From positions 62,001 to 126,000 of the forward strand of contig JAPOWQ010000029.1 in the NCBI GenBank assembly GCA_026707585.1: a DNA stretch of 64,000 nt, read 5' to 3'. A program made the translations under genes and the position numbers. Shown here piece after piece: positions 25,346-33,760 of the stretch; the stretch's first letter is position 1, and each line of letters opens with the position of its first letter. This DNA is from Chloroflexota bacterium (GTDB taxonomy: Bacteria > Chloroflexota > UBA11872). The notes under the pieces are model-generated. The model was not told the DNA's origin and searched no databases. It saw nothing but the letters and a program-made list of their open reading frames with translations.

Positions 25346-25837
25346 GTGTCTCGCGTGAAATCCATCCGCCCCGGCTGGTCGCGGCGCAGTCTGATCGTGC
25401 CGGCCGCGCTTGCGCTGGCCGGTGGCGCGGCGGCGCTGGCCTGGCGGCTGATCAGCCCGCCACCTTCGCGGACCTTTGGGGGACTGGTTCCCGCCGGACG
25501 ACCCGAGGATTACGCGAAGGGCGAGGTGAAGTCGTGGGGAAGTGGCCGGTTCTATATGGTGCGAGGCCCAACCGGGTTCGTTGCCCTGTATCGGCAATGT
25601 CCGCATCTGCGGTGCACCATTCCGCCGCCGGAAAACGGCATCTTCGAATGTCAATGCCACCTCTCCCGCTTTGGACTGACCGGCGAGCTGTTGCGCGGGC
25701 CGGCGCAGCGGCCGATGGATCGGTTTCCGATCCGACTGGTCAATGGCGAGCTGGTTGTGACTACCGGCGAGGCCTGGGTGATCCGGCGGACCGAATACCG
25801 TGACGCGGATGCCTTCGAGCCCGGCCCCGTGGCATGA
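25346..25837 (+). CDS. Membrane-anchored Rieske [2Fe-2S] protein
   Basis: 163 aa from the GTG at 25346 (a GTG at 25355 is also possible). One N-terminal helix (about residues 16-34) follows a twin-Arg pair, so export by Tat is plausible. The cluster ligands fit C85-x-H87 and C102-x-x-H105, with Cys90 and Cys104 placed to make the disulfide seen in QcrA/cytochrome-bc-type Rieske proteins (CPHLRC and CQCH). No cytochrome b gene is nearby, so its partner is unknown. Confidence 0.88.
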   Translation: MSRVKSIRPGWSRRSLIVPAALALAGGAAALAWRLISPPPSRTFGGLVPAGRPEDYAKGEVKSWGSGRFYMVRGPTGFVALYRQCPHLRCTIPPPENGIFECQCHLSRFGLTGELLRGPAQRPMDRFPIRLVNGELVVTTGEAWVIRRTEYRDADAFEPGPVA

Positions 25838-25871
25838 TGCGGCCCATCACCATGCGGCGTGGAGGGAACCC

Positions 25872-26354
25872 GTGAAGCACTCGTCCTACGACCCGTCCTG
25901 CGGCATCTGCCATTCGAACGCCGGGGAAGAAGAATCCGCGGGCGGCGTGATCTTCGAAAACGATCTGTGGCTTATCCGGCACACCGGCGCACCGTTTCCC
26001 CTGGCGGGCTGGCTTCTCCTGCAGCCGCAACGCCACGTGCAGGGGCCGGCGCGCTTCAACGACGCAGAAGCAACCAACTTCGGGCCGGCGTTGCGGCACT
26101 TCATGCGCACGTTGGAAGAGGTGACCGGGGCCGAGCGCAGCTACGTGGTGGCGTACGGCGAAAGCGTTCCCCACATGCACGCCCACATCATTCCGCGCTA
26201 CGCCGACTTGCCCGCGCCGGATGTGGCCTGGGGGCTGGCTGACCGGTTCCGAGCGATTGGGGACGGGAGCCGCGAGGGGATTCCCGAGGCCGAGGTGATG
26301 GCCATAATCGAGGCCTATCGGGCGGCGCTGGCCGCGAACCCGCCGCCGAGCTAG
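25872..26354 (+). CDS. HIT family nucleotide hydrolase/transferase
   Basis: 160 aa from the GTG at 25872, chosen for its strong GGAGGG site 6 nt upstream. The histidine triad is HMHAHIIPR. A CxxC pair (CGIC) near residue 10 is common in HIT proteins. The family hydrolyses AMP-lysine, AMP-NH2 or dinucleoside polyphosphates. The final codon overlaps the convergent lysA stop (CTAG). Confidence 0.9.
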   Translation: MKHSSYDPSCGICHSNAGEEESAGGVIFENDLWLIRHTGAPFPLAGWLLLQPQRHVQGPARFNDAEATNFGPALRHFMRTLEEVTGAERSYVVAYGESVPHMHAHIIPRYADLPAPDVAWGLADRFRAIGDGSREGIPEAEVMAIIEAYRAALAANPPPS

Positions 26355-27739
26355 GTCTCCACCGGGGCGAAGGCTGCCAGCAGATCCGCGTCGGTCTCGC
26401 GCGGTCTGGTCACACGGGCTTGGCCGTCGCGCACGAGCACAGTGGCAGGACGGCCGACGAGGTTGTAGTTGCTGGCCATGGACATGTGGTACGCGCCTGC
26501 CGCGGGGATCGCCAGCACATCGCCGCGCCGCAGTGTCGGCAGTTCAATGTCGCGCAAAAGCACGTCGCCTGACTCGCAGTAGCGCCCGGCGACCGTGACG
26601 AGTTGTCGCGAACCGTCAGGCGGGCGGTCTGCGATGAGGGCGCGGTACTGGGCGCCGTAGAGGGCAGGGCGGATGTTGTCGGCCATGCCGCCGTCCACTG
26701 ACACGTAGGTGCGCACGCCGGGGATTCTCTTGATCGTTCCGACACGATATAGCGCCACGCCAGCACGCGCGACGATGGAGCGTCCGGGTTCGATGAGGAG
26801 CCGCGGCTCGGGATCGAGGCGGCGATCTCGCAGGGTGGCGGCGATGACTTCCACGAAGGAGCCGGCCGCGGGGGGATCGTCGGCTTCGCTGTAGCTGACG
26901 CCGAAGCCGCCACCGGGACTAATGTCCCGCAGCACGAGGTCGTGGCGGTCGCTCATGTCGGCAGCGAAATCGAGGACGATGCCGAGGCTGTCGGCATAGG
27001 GCTCGACGTCGAGAACCTGCGAGCCGATGTGGGCGTGCAGGCCGGTCAAGTCGATCGAGTCGCTGGCCTGTGCCCTCGCCACGGCTTCTTCGGCGGCCCC
27101 GGAGTGGAGTTGCAGGCCGAACTTGCTGTCGATTGCGCCGGTGCGGATGTATTCGTGGGTGTGGGCTTCCACGCCCGGGGTGATGCGCAGGATGACCGGA
27201 GCGGGCGGGCCTGAGCGATGCGCCGCGATTTCGGCGATCAGATCGAGTTCATCGAGGCTGTCCACGACGATGCGTCCGATGCCGACGTCAAGCGCGTAGT
27301 CGATTTCCGCGGGCAGCTTGTTGTTGCCGTGGAACACGATGCGGTCGGCCGGCATGCCGCCGGCCAGCGCCACCCGGGTCTCGCCGCTCGAAACGGCGTC
27401 GGCGCCGAGGCCTTCCTCCGCAACGATGCCCGCGATGGTGGGATCGAGGTGGGCCTTGGAGGCGTAAAGGGCGAGGCTATTGGGGTACTCGCGCGCCAGC
27501 GGCTGCGCGTAGGCCCGGCACTGGGCGCGCAGGGTGGCCTCGTCGAAGACGTACAGCGGGGTGCCGTGCTCTTCAATCAGATGGTCGACGGGAGCGCCGC
27601 CGAGAACGAGTACGCCGCGGGCGTTTCGCTGGGAGTCGTGGGGAAAGACCTCGGCGAGCAGCGTGGCTTCGGATTCAGCGTTGATGGTTGGTGTCCCGGT
27701 TGCGTCGGCGGTCCGCGACATCATAGGTATTGATAGCAC
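26351..27739 (-). CDS. lysA: Diaminopimelate decarboxylase
   Basis: 462-aa PLP enzyme making L-lysine from meso-diaminopimelate. The alanine-racemase-type barrel has the PLP lysine in LYASKAHLD (Lys95), HIGSQ, and the glycine loop DISPGGGFGV. The C-terminal domain has the catalytic CESGD motif (CESGDVLLRD). The start is GTG at 27739; ATGs at 27724 and 27721 are alternatives. It is not linked to other lysine genes here. Confidence 0.95.
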   Translation of the reverse strand: MLSIPMMSRTADATGTPTINAESEATLLAEVFPHDSQRNARGVLVLGGAPVDHLIEEHGTPLYVFDEATLRAQCRAYAQPLAREYPNSLALYASKAHLDPTIAGIVAEEGLGADAVSSGETRVALAGGMPADRIVFHGNNKLPAEIDYALDVGIGRIVVDSLDELDLIAEIAAHRSGPPAPVILRITPGVEAHTHEYIRTGAIDSKFGLQLHSGAAEEAVARAQASDSIDLTGLHAHIGSQVLDVEPYADSLGIVLDFAADMSDRHDLVLRDISPGGGFGVSYSEADDPPAAGSFVEVIAATLRDRRLDPEPRLLIEPGRSIVARAGVALYRVGTIKRIPGVRTYVSVDGGMADNIRPALYGAQYRALIADRPPDGSRQLVTVAGRYCESGDVLLRDIELPTLRRGDVLAIPAAGAYHMSMASNYNLVGRPATVLVRDGQARVTRPRETDADLLAAFAPVET

Positions 27740-27806
27740 CGAGTCGCCCCGGTTCGGAAGAATCGAGGCGTAATTGCCACGTGACTTGTGTTTTGCAGCC
27801 GACAGA

Positions 27807-28004
27807 TCACCAGTATGGGAACGTATCGCCAGCGCGATAGCCGCACTTTTGGCAAAAGAGCGGTTCGGCGACTCTGTCGCGCCTGATATACAGCGGCTCT
27901 TCGCAGAGCGGGCATTCGACCTCTTCTTCGAGTCCCCAGATCTTGAACGGCAGGCGCAAGAACCAATGCAGGATGCGCCACGCTGTTCTCATTGGGTTGT
28001 GCAA
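27807..28004 (-). CDS. Small zinc-ribbon protein
   Basis: 65 aa. An N-terminal amphipathic/hydrophobic stretch (MRTAWRILHWFLRLPFKIW) is followed by two CxxC knuckles (CPLCEEP and CQKCGYR) that should bind one zinc. It lies 9 bp after the enolase-superfamily gene on the same strand. Function unknown; it may be membrane-associated. Confidence 0.65.
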   Translation of the reverse strand: MHNPMRTAWRILHWFLRLPFKIWGLEEEVECPLCEEPLYIRRDRVAEPLFCQKCGYRAGDTFPYW

Positions 28005-28013
28005 GGTGAGGCG

Positions 28014-29165
28014 CTAGATTCCGGGAGCAGGGTGGGCGGCGACGGCATCCTCGTTGAGGGCGGTGCCGAGGCCGGGCGTGTTGGGGGTTTGCATCCAGCC
28101 GTGGTCGACGCTGGGGGGCGTGGTGACCAGGTCGTCGCGCCAGGGGGCGGAGTCGACGTCGGTTTCCATAATGCGGAGGTTGCTCACCGACGCCGCCACA
28201 TGAGCGCACATGAAGGTGGAGACGTGGCTGTAGTAGTTGTGGGGGGCCACGTAGACCTCGTGGGCGGCGGCCATTTCGGCAATGTGCAGGGACTGGGCAA
28301 TGCCGTTCCAGGCCACGTCGATCATCGCCACATCCATGGCCCCGGCCTGAAAGAAGCGCGCGTAGTCGTGGACGGCGGTCAGGTTTTCGGCTGAGCAGAG
28401 TGGCGTGCGGATGGAGCGGCGGACGTGCGCCAGCGCCTCGGGGTCGTAGCTGTCGTACTCGATCCAGAAGAGTTCGTAGGGGGCCAGTGCGTCGGCGATC
28501 TGGATGACGGCGGCGGGACGATAGCGAAAGTTCAGATCGAGGCAGATGTCGATTTCCGGGCCGACCGCCTCGCGCATGGTCTCGATTTGGCGAACGATGA
28601 TGGCGAGGTCGCCGCGTTCCAGGTTGCCGTCGGTGGGGCGGGCGAAGTGCCCGGCCTCGGCCGGGCAGAGCGGGTTGGTCTTGAGCGCGGTGTATCCGCT
28701 GGCCACCACCTCGCGACCCAGGTCGGCAAAGTCCTCCCAGGTGTTGATAGGTGGCGTGCCCAGGACTTTCTGGTGGGCCAGGCGGTAGCTGCCACAGTGG
28801 GACCAGTAGAGACGGATGCTGTCGCGGGTGGGTCCCCCGAGCAGCTCGGTGATGGAGACGCCGTGGGCCTGGCCCTTGATGTCCCAGAGCGCGGCCTCGA
28901 TGCCGGCGAGCGATTTGCGGGCGACGCCGCCGATGTTCTGGCGAATGCGGAAGGCCATGTCGTTGGTCAGCGCGACAACCTGCCGCGGGTCCTTGCCCAT
29001 GATTTCGGTGGCCAGGTCATGCACGCCGGCCGCCAGGGCGCGGGGCATCTGCCAGTCGCTGCACTCGCCGTAGCCAACCAGCCCGGTGTCGGTTTCAACG
29101 CGGACGAAGGTCCAGGGCGACCAGCCGTTGGAGCACTGCAGGGGTTCGATGGAGACGATGCGCAT
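28014..29165 (-). CDS. Mandelate racemase/muconate lactonizing enzyme family (enolase superfamily)
   Basis: 383 aa with the N-terminal capping domain and C-terminal barrel. Three metal ligands are visible in order: Asp in CLDLNFRY, Glu in WIEYDSYDPEA, and Glu in CSAENLTAV. The segment SGYTALKTNPLCPA replaces the usual K-x-K base motif (KTN). A conserved His near HNYYSH is typical of acid-sugar dehydratases. Probably dehydrates a sugar acid; substrate not assignable. The ATG at 29165 is followed by MRIVSIEPLQ, a normal start. Confidence 0.88.
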   Translation of the reverse strand: MRIVSIEPLQCSNGWSPWTFVRVETDTGLVGYGECSDWQMPRALAAGVHDLATEIMGKDPRQVVALTNDMAFRIRQNIGGVARKSLAGIEAALWDIKGQAHGVSITELLGGPTRDSIRLYWSHCGSYRLAHQKVLGTPPINTWEDFADLGREVVASGYTALKTNPLCPAEAGHFARPTDGNLERGDLAIIVRQIETMREAVGPEIDICLDLNFRYRPAAVIQIADALAPYELFWIEYDSYDPEALAHVRRSIRTPLCSAENLTAVHDYARFFQAGAMDVAMIDVAWNGIAQSLHIAEMAAAHEVYVAPHNYYSHVSTFMCAHVAASVSNLRIMETDVDSAPWRDDLVTTPPSVDHGWMQTPNTPGLGTALNEDAVAAHPAPGI

Positions 29166-29292
29166 GGGGTCCGCCTACCTGCTGCTTGACGAGAGTTTGA
29201 ACATTCGAATAGCGGTCGTCGACCGGTCCGACTGGTGACGACGCCAGCTTCGGCAGTTTGGCAGCCGGGCTCGAGGGCGTCGAACCGGCGGG

Positions 29293-30018
29293 CTACCACT
29301 CATGGCCGGACTCCCGAAGGCTGACGAAGCCGCCGGCGCCGCGGGCGACGACGATGTGGTCGAGCACCTTGATGCCGAGCAGGTTGCCGGCTTCGGCGGC
29401 GCGGCGGGTGAGGGCGACATCCTGCGGCGAGGGGGTGGGGTCGCCGCTGGGGTGGTTGTGGGCCAGCAGGAGCGCGGTGCAGCCGATGCGGACGGCCTCC
29501 TGAAACAGATCCGCCATGCGGGCGTTGACGGCGTTGACGGCGCCCTGGGCGACCTGGCGGACGCGGAGGACGCGATGGCGGGTATCGAGCAGCACCACGA
29601 CCAGACGCTCGTCGCTGGCGTCGTTGAGATGGCCGGCCAGCACGCGGGCGGCGTCCGCAGGGCTCTCGATGGCGGGGCGCTCACCGGCGGCCTCGATCTG
29701 GAGGCGGCGGGCGAGTTCGAGGGCGGCTTTGATCTCGGCTGCCTTGGCCAGGCCGACGCCGTGGACGGTGGTGAGCTCGTCGATGGTGGCGTCGGAGAGC
29801 CCGCGAAGGGAAGCGAATTTGGCCAGGAGGGCCTGGGCGAGTTCGAGGGCGCTGCCCTGGGATGAGCCGGAGCGGAGGATGAGGGCGAGGAGTTCATGGT
29901 CGCTGAGGCTGGAGGTGCCGTCGCGGGCGAGGCGTTCGCGGGGTCGGCGGGACGCGTCGATCTCGCGGATGCGGACGCCGTAGCCCGGTCGAGGTTGCCG
30001 CCCGGTTTCCCCCGTCAC
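29293..30018 (-). CDS. radC: RadC family JAB1/MPN domain protein
   Basis: 241 aa. N-terminal helix-hairpin-helix region (ELTTVHGVGLAKAAEIKAALELARR) and C-terminal MPN/JAMM metalloprotease-like domain with H-N-H-P-S-G-D (LLAHNHPSGDPTPSPQDVAL). The start is GTG at 30018, which overlaps the TGA of the upstream gene (GTGA). This is much shorter than the unbroken frame, whose first half merely runs antisense-in-phase through the neighbour. RadC is widespread, but its cellular job is unsettled. Confidence 0.93.
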   Translation of the reverse strand: MTGETGRQPRPGYGVRIREIDASRRPRERLARDGTSSLSDHELLALILRSGSSQGSALELAQALLAKFASLRGLSDATIDELTTVHGVGLAKAAEIKAALELARRLQIEAAGERPAIESPADAARVLAGHLNDASDERLVVVLLDTRHRVLRVRQVAQGAVNAVNARMADLFQEAVRIGCTALLLAHNHPSGDPTPSPQDVALTRRAAEAGNLLGIKVLDHIVVARGAGGFVSLRESGHEW

Positions 30019-30821
30019 CCTCCGCCGGCGGCGCGCAGGGCGCGGCCGGCGGTCTGGCGGTATTCGCGGGCACGTTCGAGGATGAGGTGGCGGATTTCCT
30101 CGTCGGAGGTCGCGCGGACGGGGCGGGCGGGGACGCCGAGGAGGAGACGTCGTTCGGAGAATTCCTTGTCCTCGCCGACCATGGCGGCGGCGCCGACGAT
30201 GGAGTGCCGGCGGATGTGGGCGCCGCTGAGGACGGTGGACTGGATGCCGATGAGGCACTCGTCCTCGATGGTGCAGGCGTGGACCACGGCCATGTGGCCG
30301 ACGGTGACGGCGGCGCCGATGACCAACGGCAGGCCAGCATCGACGTGGAGGACGCAGCCGTCCTGGATGTTGGTGCCGCGGCCGATGTGGACGGGGGCGA
30401 GGTCGGCGCGGATGACGGTGTTGTACCAGACGCTGGCGTCGTCCTCGATCCGAACGTCGCCAATGAGCTGGGCGCCGGGGGCCAGGAAGACGTTGCGGCC
30501 GATGGTGGGGACGACGCCGTTGGCGGCGTGGAGTTGGGGGCCGGGTGTGGCGGCGTCCATTTCCTGGAGGAGGGTTTCCTCCTGGAGCTGGCGGAGGTGG
30601 ACTTCGTCGAGGGTTTCGGCGGGGCGGAGGAGCATGTAGAGGAGGGCGCCGAGGGGGCCGAGGCCGAGGACGAGGAGGGGGGCGAAGAGGCGGACGTAGA
30701 TGTCCTGGGTGCGGCGGCGGATGTCCTGCCAGGCCCAGACGAAGGCGGCAGCCCAAACCGCGGCGCCAAAGGCGGCCAGCAAGGCAAGGACGATAGCGAT
30801 GGCCTGGCCGATGGACTCCAC
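30015..30821 (-). CDS. Membrane-anchored gamma-carbonic-anhydrase-like hexapeptide protein
   Basis: 268 aa, a two-part protein. Residues 1-66 hold two membrane helices in a PLDc_N-like pattern (WQDIRRRTQD, GPLGALLYMLLRP). Residues 67-92 form a charged helix. Residues about 100-250 form a left-handed beta-helix of gamma-carbonic-anhydrase type. Gamma-CA residues are present: Arg138, Asp140, Gln153, and zinc histidines 159, 176 and 181. Zinc binding is thus likely, but activity is uncertain because gamma-CA homologues are often inactive. Coupled by GTGA overlap to radC. Confidence 0.82.
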   Translation of the reverse strand: MESIGQAIAIVLALLAAFGAAVWAAAFVWAWQDIRRRTQDIYVRLFAPLLVLGLGPLGALLYMLLRPAETLDEVHLRQLQEETLLQEMDAATPGPQLHAANGVVPTIGRNVFLAPGAQLIGDVRIEDDASVWYNTVIRADLAPVHIGRGTNIQDGCVLHVDAGLPLVIGAAVTVGHMAVVHACTIEDECLIGIQSTVLSGAHIRRHSIVGAAAMVGEDKEFSERRLLLGVPARPVRATSDEEIRHLILERAREYRQTAGRALRAAGGG

Positions 30822-30889
30822 GCGCTGAGCCTGTGGGGTGGGAGTAGCCCCGAATTGTAGGCGGGAAATCGGGGGGGTCTCGTGCGCGT

Positions 30890-30913
30890 AAGAGTTTTTT
30901 CCAAAAAACTCTT
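30890..30913. other. AT-rich perfect palindrome
   Basis: AAGAGTTTTTT (30890-30900) and AAAAAACTCTT (30903-30913) form an 11-bp perfect inverted repeat with a 2-bp centre. It stands out in GC-rich DNA at the edge between the gamma-CA gene's 5' end and the repeat-rich accessory region. It could be a terminator hairpin read from either strand or a scar of element insertion. Confidence 0.6.
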
Positions 30914-30961
30914 GAGGCTGCGCGGGGTGGTTTGGGGCGGGGCCGAGGCGGGTTGGGAGAC

Positions 30962-30998
30962 GAGGACTGGATTCCGACTGAAGACGCCGGAATGACGG
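30962..30998 (+). repeat. Short hairpin repeat (GGATCCCGGC-type), AT variant
   Basis: Copy of the dispersed GACTGGATYCCGRC...GCCGGRATGACGG repeat. Here the outer arm pairs are ATTCC/GGAAT instead of ATCCC/GGGAT, a compensatory change that keeps most of the stem. Confidence 0.8.
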
Positions 30999-31164
30999 AT
31001 GGGGGCGGTGGGGTGCGTTTTGGTGGGGTTTGGGGGCCCGGGTAGGGCCGCGGGCTGGGTGGCGGGGCGGGGTTTGGCGTGGGCTGATGGGCGACCTGGG
31101 TGGGGTTGGGTTGGGGGACGGTGGTTGGGCCGGATCGGCGCGGAGGGATGGGGCCGGTGAGGAA

Positions 31165-31229
31165 CGAGGACTGGGTTCCCCTTCGGCAGGCTCAGGGCAG
31201 GTTCTCTGAAGACGCCGGGATGACGGGTT
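31165..31229 (+). repeat. Composite short repeats
   Basis: A GAGGACTGGGTTCC half and a GACGCCGGGATGACGG half of the hairpin repeat are separated by a copy of a second repeat, CTTCGGCAGGCTCAGGGCAG. One repeat family appears inserted in the other. Confidence 0.65.
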
Positions 31230-31514
31230 GCAGAAGGGGAGCGGGCGGGGAAGTGGGACCGGAAGGGGACGGGGAAGGGGCGGAGTGCGAAGAGTTCGAG
31301 AAGGGGGAGGAGGCGGTGGAGGAGCGGGAGGACGGAAGGCATTTGGAGCCGGGGTTGTGAGGTTTACTCAGATAGTGTACATTGGTGGGGAGGGGAAGGC
31401 AATAGGGGAAGGGCAGAGGGGAGTGGGTAGAGAAGTGAGAGTCGGAGGGGAGGGGGCGGTGTGCTCGGGTGGCGTGCGAGGACGGGGTGGCAGGTTGCGC
31501 GGGGATTGATCACG

Positions 31515-31550
31515 GTGCTGGGTCCCGGCCGAAGACGCCGGGATGACGGG
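31515..31550 (+). repeat. Short hairpin repeat, GGTCCCGGC variant
   Basis: GTGCTGGGTCCCGGCC...GACGCCGGGATGACGG; same family as the copies near 40 kb, with the left arm altered to GTCCCGGC. Confidence 0.75.
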
Positions 31551-31644
31551 GGGTGGGAAGGAGTGAGAGTCGGAGGGGGAGGTTGGGAGCGTTTGGACAG
31601 GCTGGGGTGCCAGGGGTGGCCTGGGTGCGCTGGGACTGATTGGG

Positions 31645-31678
31645 GTGCTGGGTCCCGGCCGAAGACGCCGGGATGACG
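31645..31678 (+). repeat. Short hairpin repeat, GGTCCCGGC variant
   Basis: Near-identical to the copy 130 bp upstream, ending in GACGCCGGGATGACG. Confidence 0.75.
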
Positions 31679-31849
31679 TTTTGGGTTGCCGGGGGTGTGG
31701 TTCGGCGGGCTCAGCAGGGGCGCAGGGGGTGCTGGGACTGATCGGGGTGCTGGGTCCCCGCCCCGGATGGGGTCCAGGGCAGGCTGGGGGAGGCTCCGCG
31801 GCAGGCGCAGGGCAGGTTCGCCGGGGACGCCGGGACGTCGTTAGTGAGT

Positions 31850-32581
31850 GGCTGGAAGTGGCTGGTGGCAATGAAGGCAGTGCAACCAGTGCATGCGTCG
31901 CGGGCGTTGATTGCGGTGCAGGGAAGGCTGGCGGGAATAGCGGAATGGGTGGGGTGCCGGTGGCCAGGTTGGATGTCGAGGGGTAGGCGAGCGTTGCGAT
32001 GTGGAGACGGCAGTCGGTTCGTTGATTAAATGCGTACGGAAAGTAGTCGGAGTGGCTGCTGGGAGGTGGAGTGGGGGATGCGGGGATCGGTGGGTTGTTG
32101 CTGGTGGTTTGTGGGGAGGTCGGAGTAGCACTGGTGTGATGGGGCGGTGGGGTGCTGGTGGACCCGCCTCCGTCGGCAGGTTCAGGACGGTTTCCGGGGA
32201 CGCCGCGGTGTAGTCGGTGGCGAGTGGTTAGTGGCTGGTGACGCAGGGGGCGGGCTGGTCGGGGCCTGGATGCGGGGTGCTCGCAACGAGAGCATTGCCG
32301 TCAGCGCAGGCGTTACCGTCGGTGCAGGGAAGGCTGGCGGGAATTGCGGAATGGGTGGGGTGCCGGTGGTCTCGTTCGATGTCGGTGGATACGCGAGCGT
32401 TACGGTGTGGAGACGCCCGTGGCTTCGTTGATGAAATGAGTACGACTAGTTATCAGCGTGGATGCCGGGAGCCGGGGTGGGGCTGAGACGCGGCATCGCG
32501 GGAGCGGGCGCAGCGTGAGCGGGTGATGGCTCGTGCTGAGGGCCGGGCCGGGCTGGCTGGGGTCGAGGGGTGAATAGGCGA
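31850..32581 (+). repeat. 731-bp tandem repeat, unit 1
   Basis: First unit of a 731/732-bp direct repeat. It contains two diverged sub-repeats of about 130 bp (A near 31905-32040, B near 32310-32446), each beginning around GCAGGGAAGGCTGGCGGGAA and ending in TTCGTTGATKAAATGMGTACG (32018 and 32424). No convincing coding frame; the open frames here are side-effects of G-rich composition. Confidence 0.88.
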
Positions 32582-33312
32582 GCGTGATGGCGGCTGGTGG
32601 CAATGTATGCCGTGCAACCAATGTGTGCATCGCCGGCGTTGATTGCGGTGCAGGGGAGGCTGGCGGGAATTGCGGAATGGGTTGGGTGCCGGTGGCCAGG
32701 TGGGATGTCGAGGGGTAGGCGAGCGTTGCGATGTGGCGACGGCAGCCGGTTCGTTGATTAAATGAGTACGGCGTGTAGTCGGAGTGGCTGCTGGGAGGTG
32801 GAGTGGGGGATGCGGGGATTGGTGGGTTGGTGCTGGTGGTTTGTGGGGAGGTCGGAGTAGCACTGGTGTGATGGGCCGGTGGGGTGCTGCTGGGTTCCCT
32901 CCGTCGGCAGGTTCAGGACGGTTTCCGGGGACGCCGCGGTGTCGTCGGTGGCGAGTGGCTAGTGGCTGGTGACGCAGGGGGCGGGCTGGTCGGGGCCTGG
33001 ATGCGGGGTGCTCGCAACGAGAGCATTGCCGTCAGCGCAGGCGTTACCGTCGGTGCAGGGAAGGCTGGCGGGAATTGCGGAATGGGTGGGGTGCCGGTGG
33101 TCTCGTTCGATGTCGGTGGATACGCGAGCGTTACGGTGTGGAGACGCCCGTGGCTTCGTTGATGAAATGAGTACGACTAGTTATCAGCGTGGATGCCGGG
33201 AGCCGGGGTGGGGCTGAGACGCGGCATCGCGGGAGCGGGCGCAGCGTGAGCGGGTGATGGCTGGTGCTGAGGGCGGGGCCGGGCTGGCTGGGGTCGAGGG
33301 GCGAACGGGCGG
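32582..33312 (+). repeat. 731-bp tandem repeat, unit 2
   Basis: Second unit, offset 731-732 bp from unit 1. Its B half (32971-33262) is almost identical to 32240-32531, so the duplication is recent. Conserved end motifs lie at 32750 and 33155. Confidence 0.88.
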
Positions 33313-33640
33313 GCTGATGGCGGGTGGTGGGCAATGAAGGCAGGGCAACCAGTGCATGCGTCGCGGGCGTTGATTGCGGTGCAGGGGAGGCTGGCGGGAA
33401 TTGCGGAATGGGTGGGGTGCCGGTGGCCAGGTGGGATGTCGAGGGGTAGGCGAGCGTTGCGATGTGGAGACGGCAGCCGGTTCGTTGATTAAATGAGTAC
33501 GGACGGTGGTCGGAGTGGCTGCTGGGAGGTGGAGTGGAGGATGCGGGGATTGGTGTGTTGGTGCTGGTGGTTTGTGGGGAGGTCGGAGTAGCACTGGTGT
33601 GATGGGGTGGTGGGGTGCTGCTGGGTCTCTTCCGTCGACT
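33313..33640 (+). repeat. 731-bp tandem repeat, partial unit 3
   Basis: Third copy, A half only, with the end motif at 33481 (731 bp after that of unit 2). It breaks off near 33625 where another repeat family (TCGGCAGGCTCAGGAC) begins. Confidence 0.85.
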
Positions 33641-33760
33641 AGCTCAGTACAGGGCTATTCGACGGGCTCTGGGCAGGTTCTTCTTCGGCAGGCTCAGGAC
33701 GGGCTTTGACGGGCTCAGGACGGGGCCCTTCGGCAGGCTCAGGAGGGGGCTTCGGGGACG
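33641..33760 (+). repeat. Cluster of CTTCGGCAGGCTCAGGAC repeats
   Basis: Several tandem or interrupted copies of a roughly 20-bp repeat (GGCAGGCTCAGGACGGG and variants, including GACGGGCTCAGGACGGG). Single copies also occur near 31183, 32167, 32898, 38810 and 40150. Confidence 0.75.

Noticed and set aside
29293-30756. 487-codon RadC
   Set aside because: The N-terminal half is an Arg/Pro-rich shadow of the gamma-CA gene; the GTG at 30018 with GTGA overlap is the natural start.
31850-33640. CRISPR-like array
   Set aside because: Units are 731 bp with long internal similarity, not short repeats with unique spacers, and no cas genes are present.
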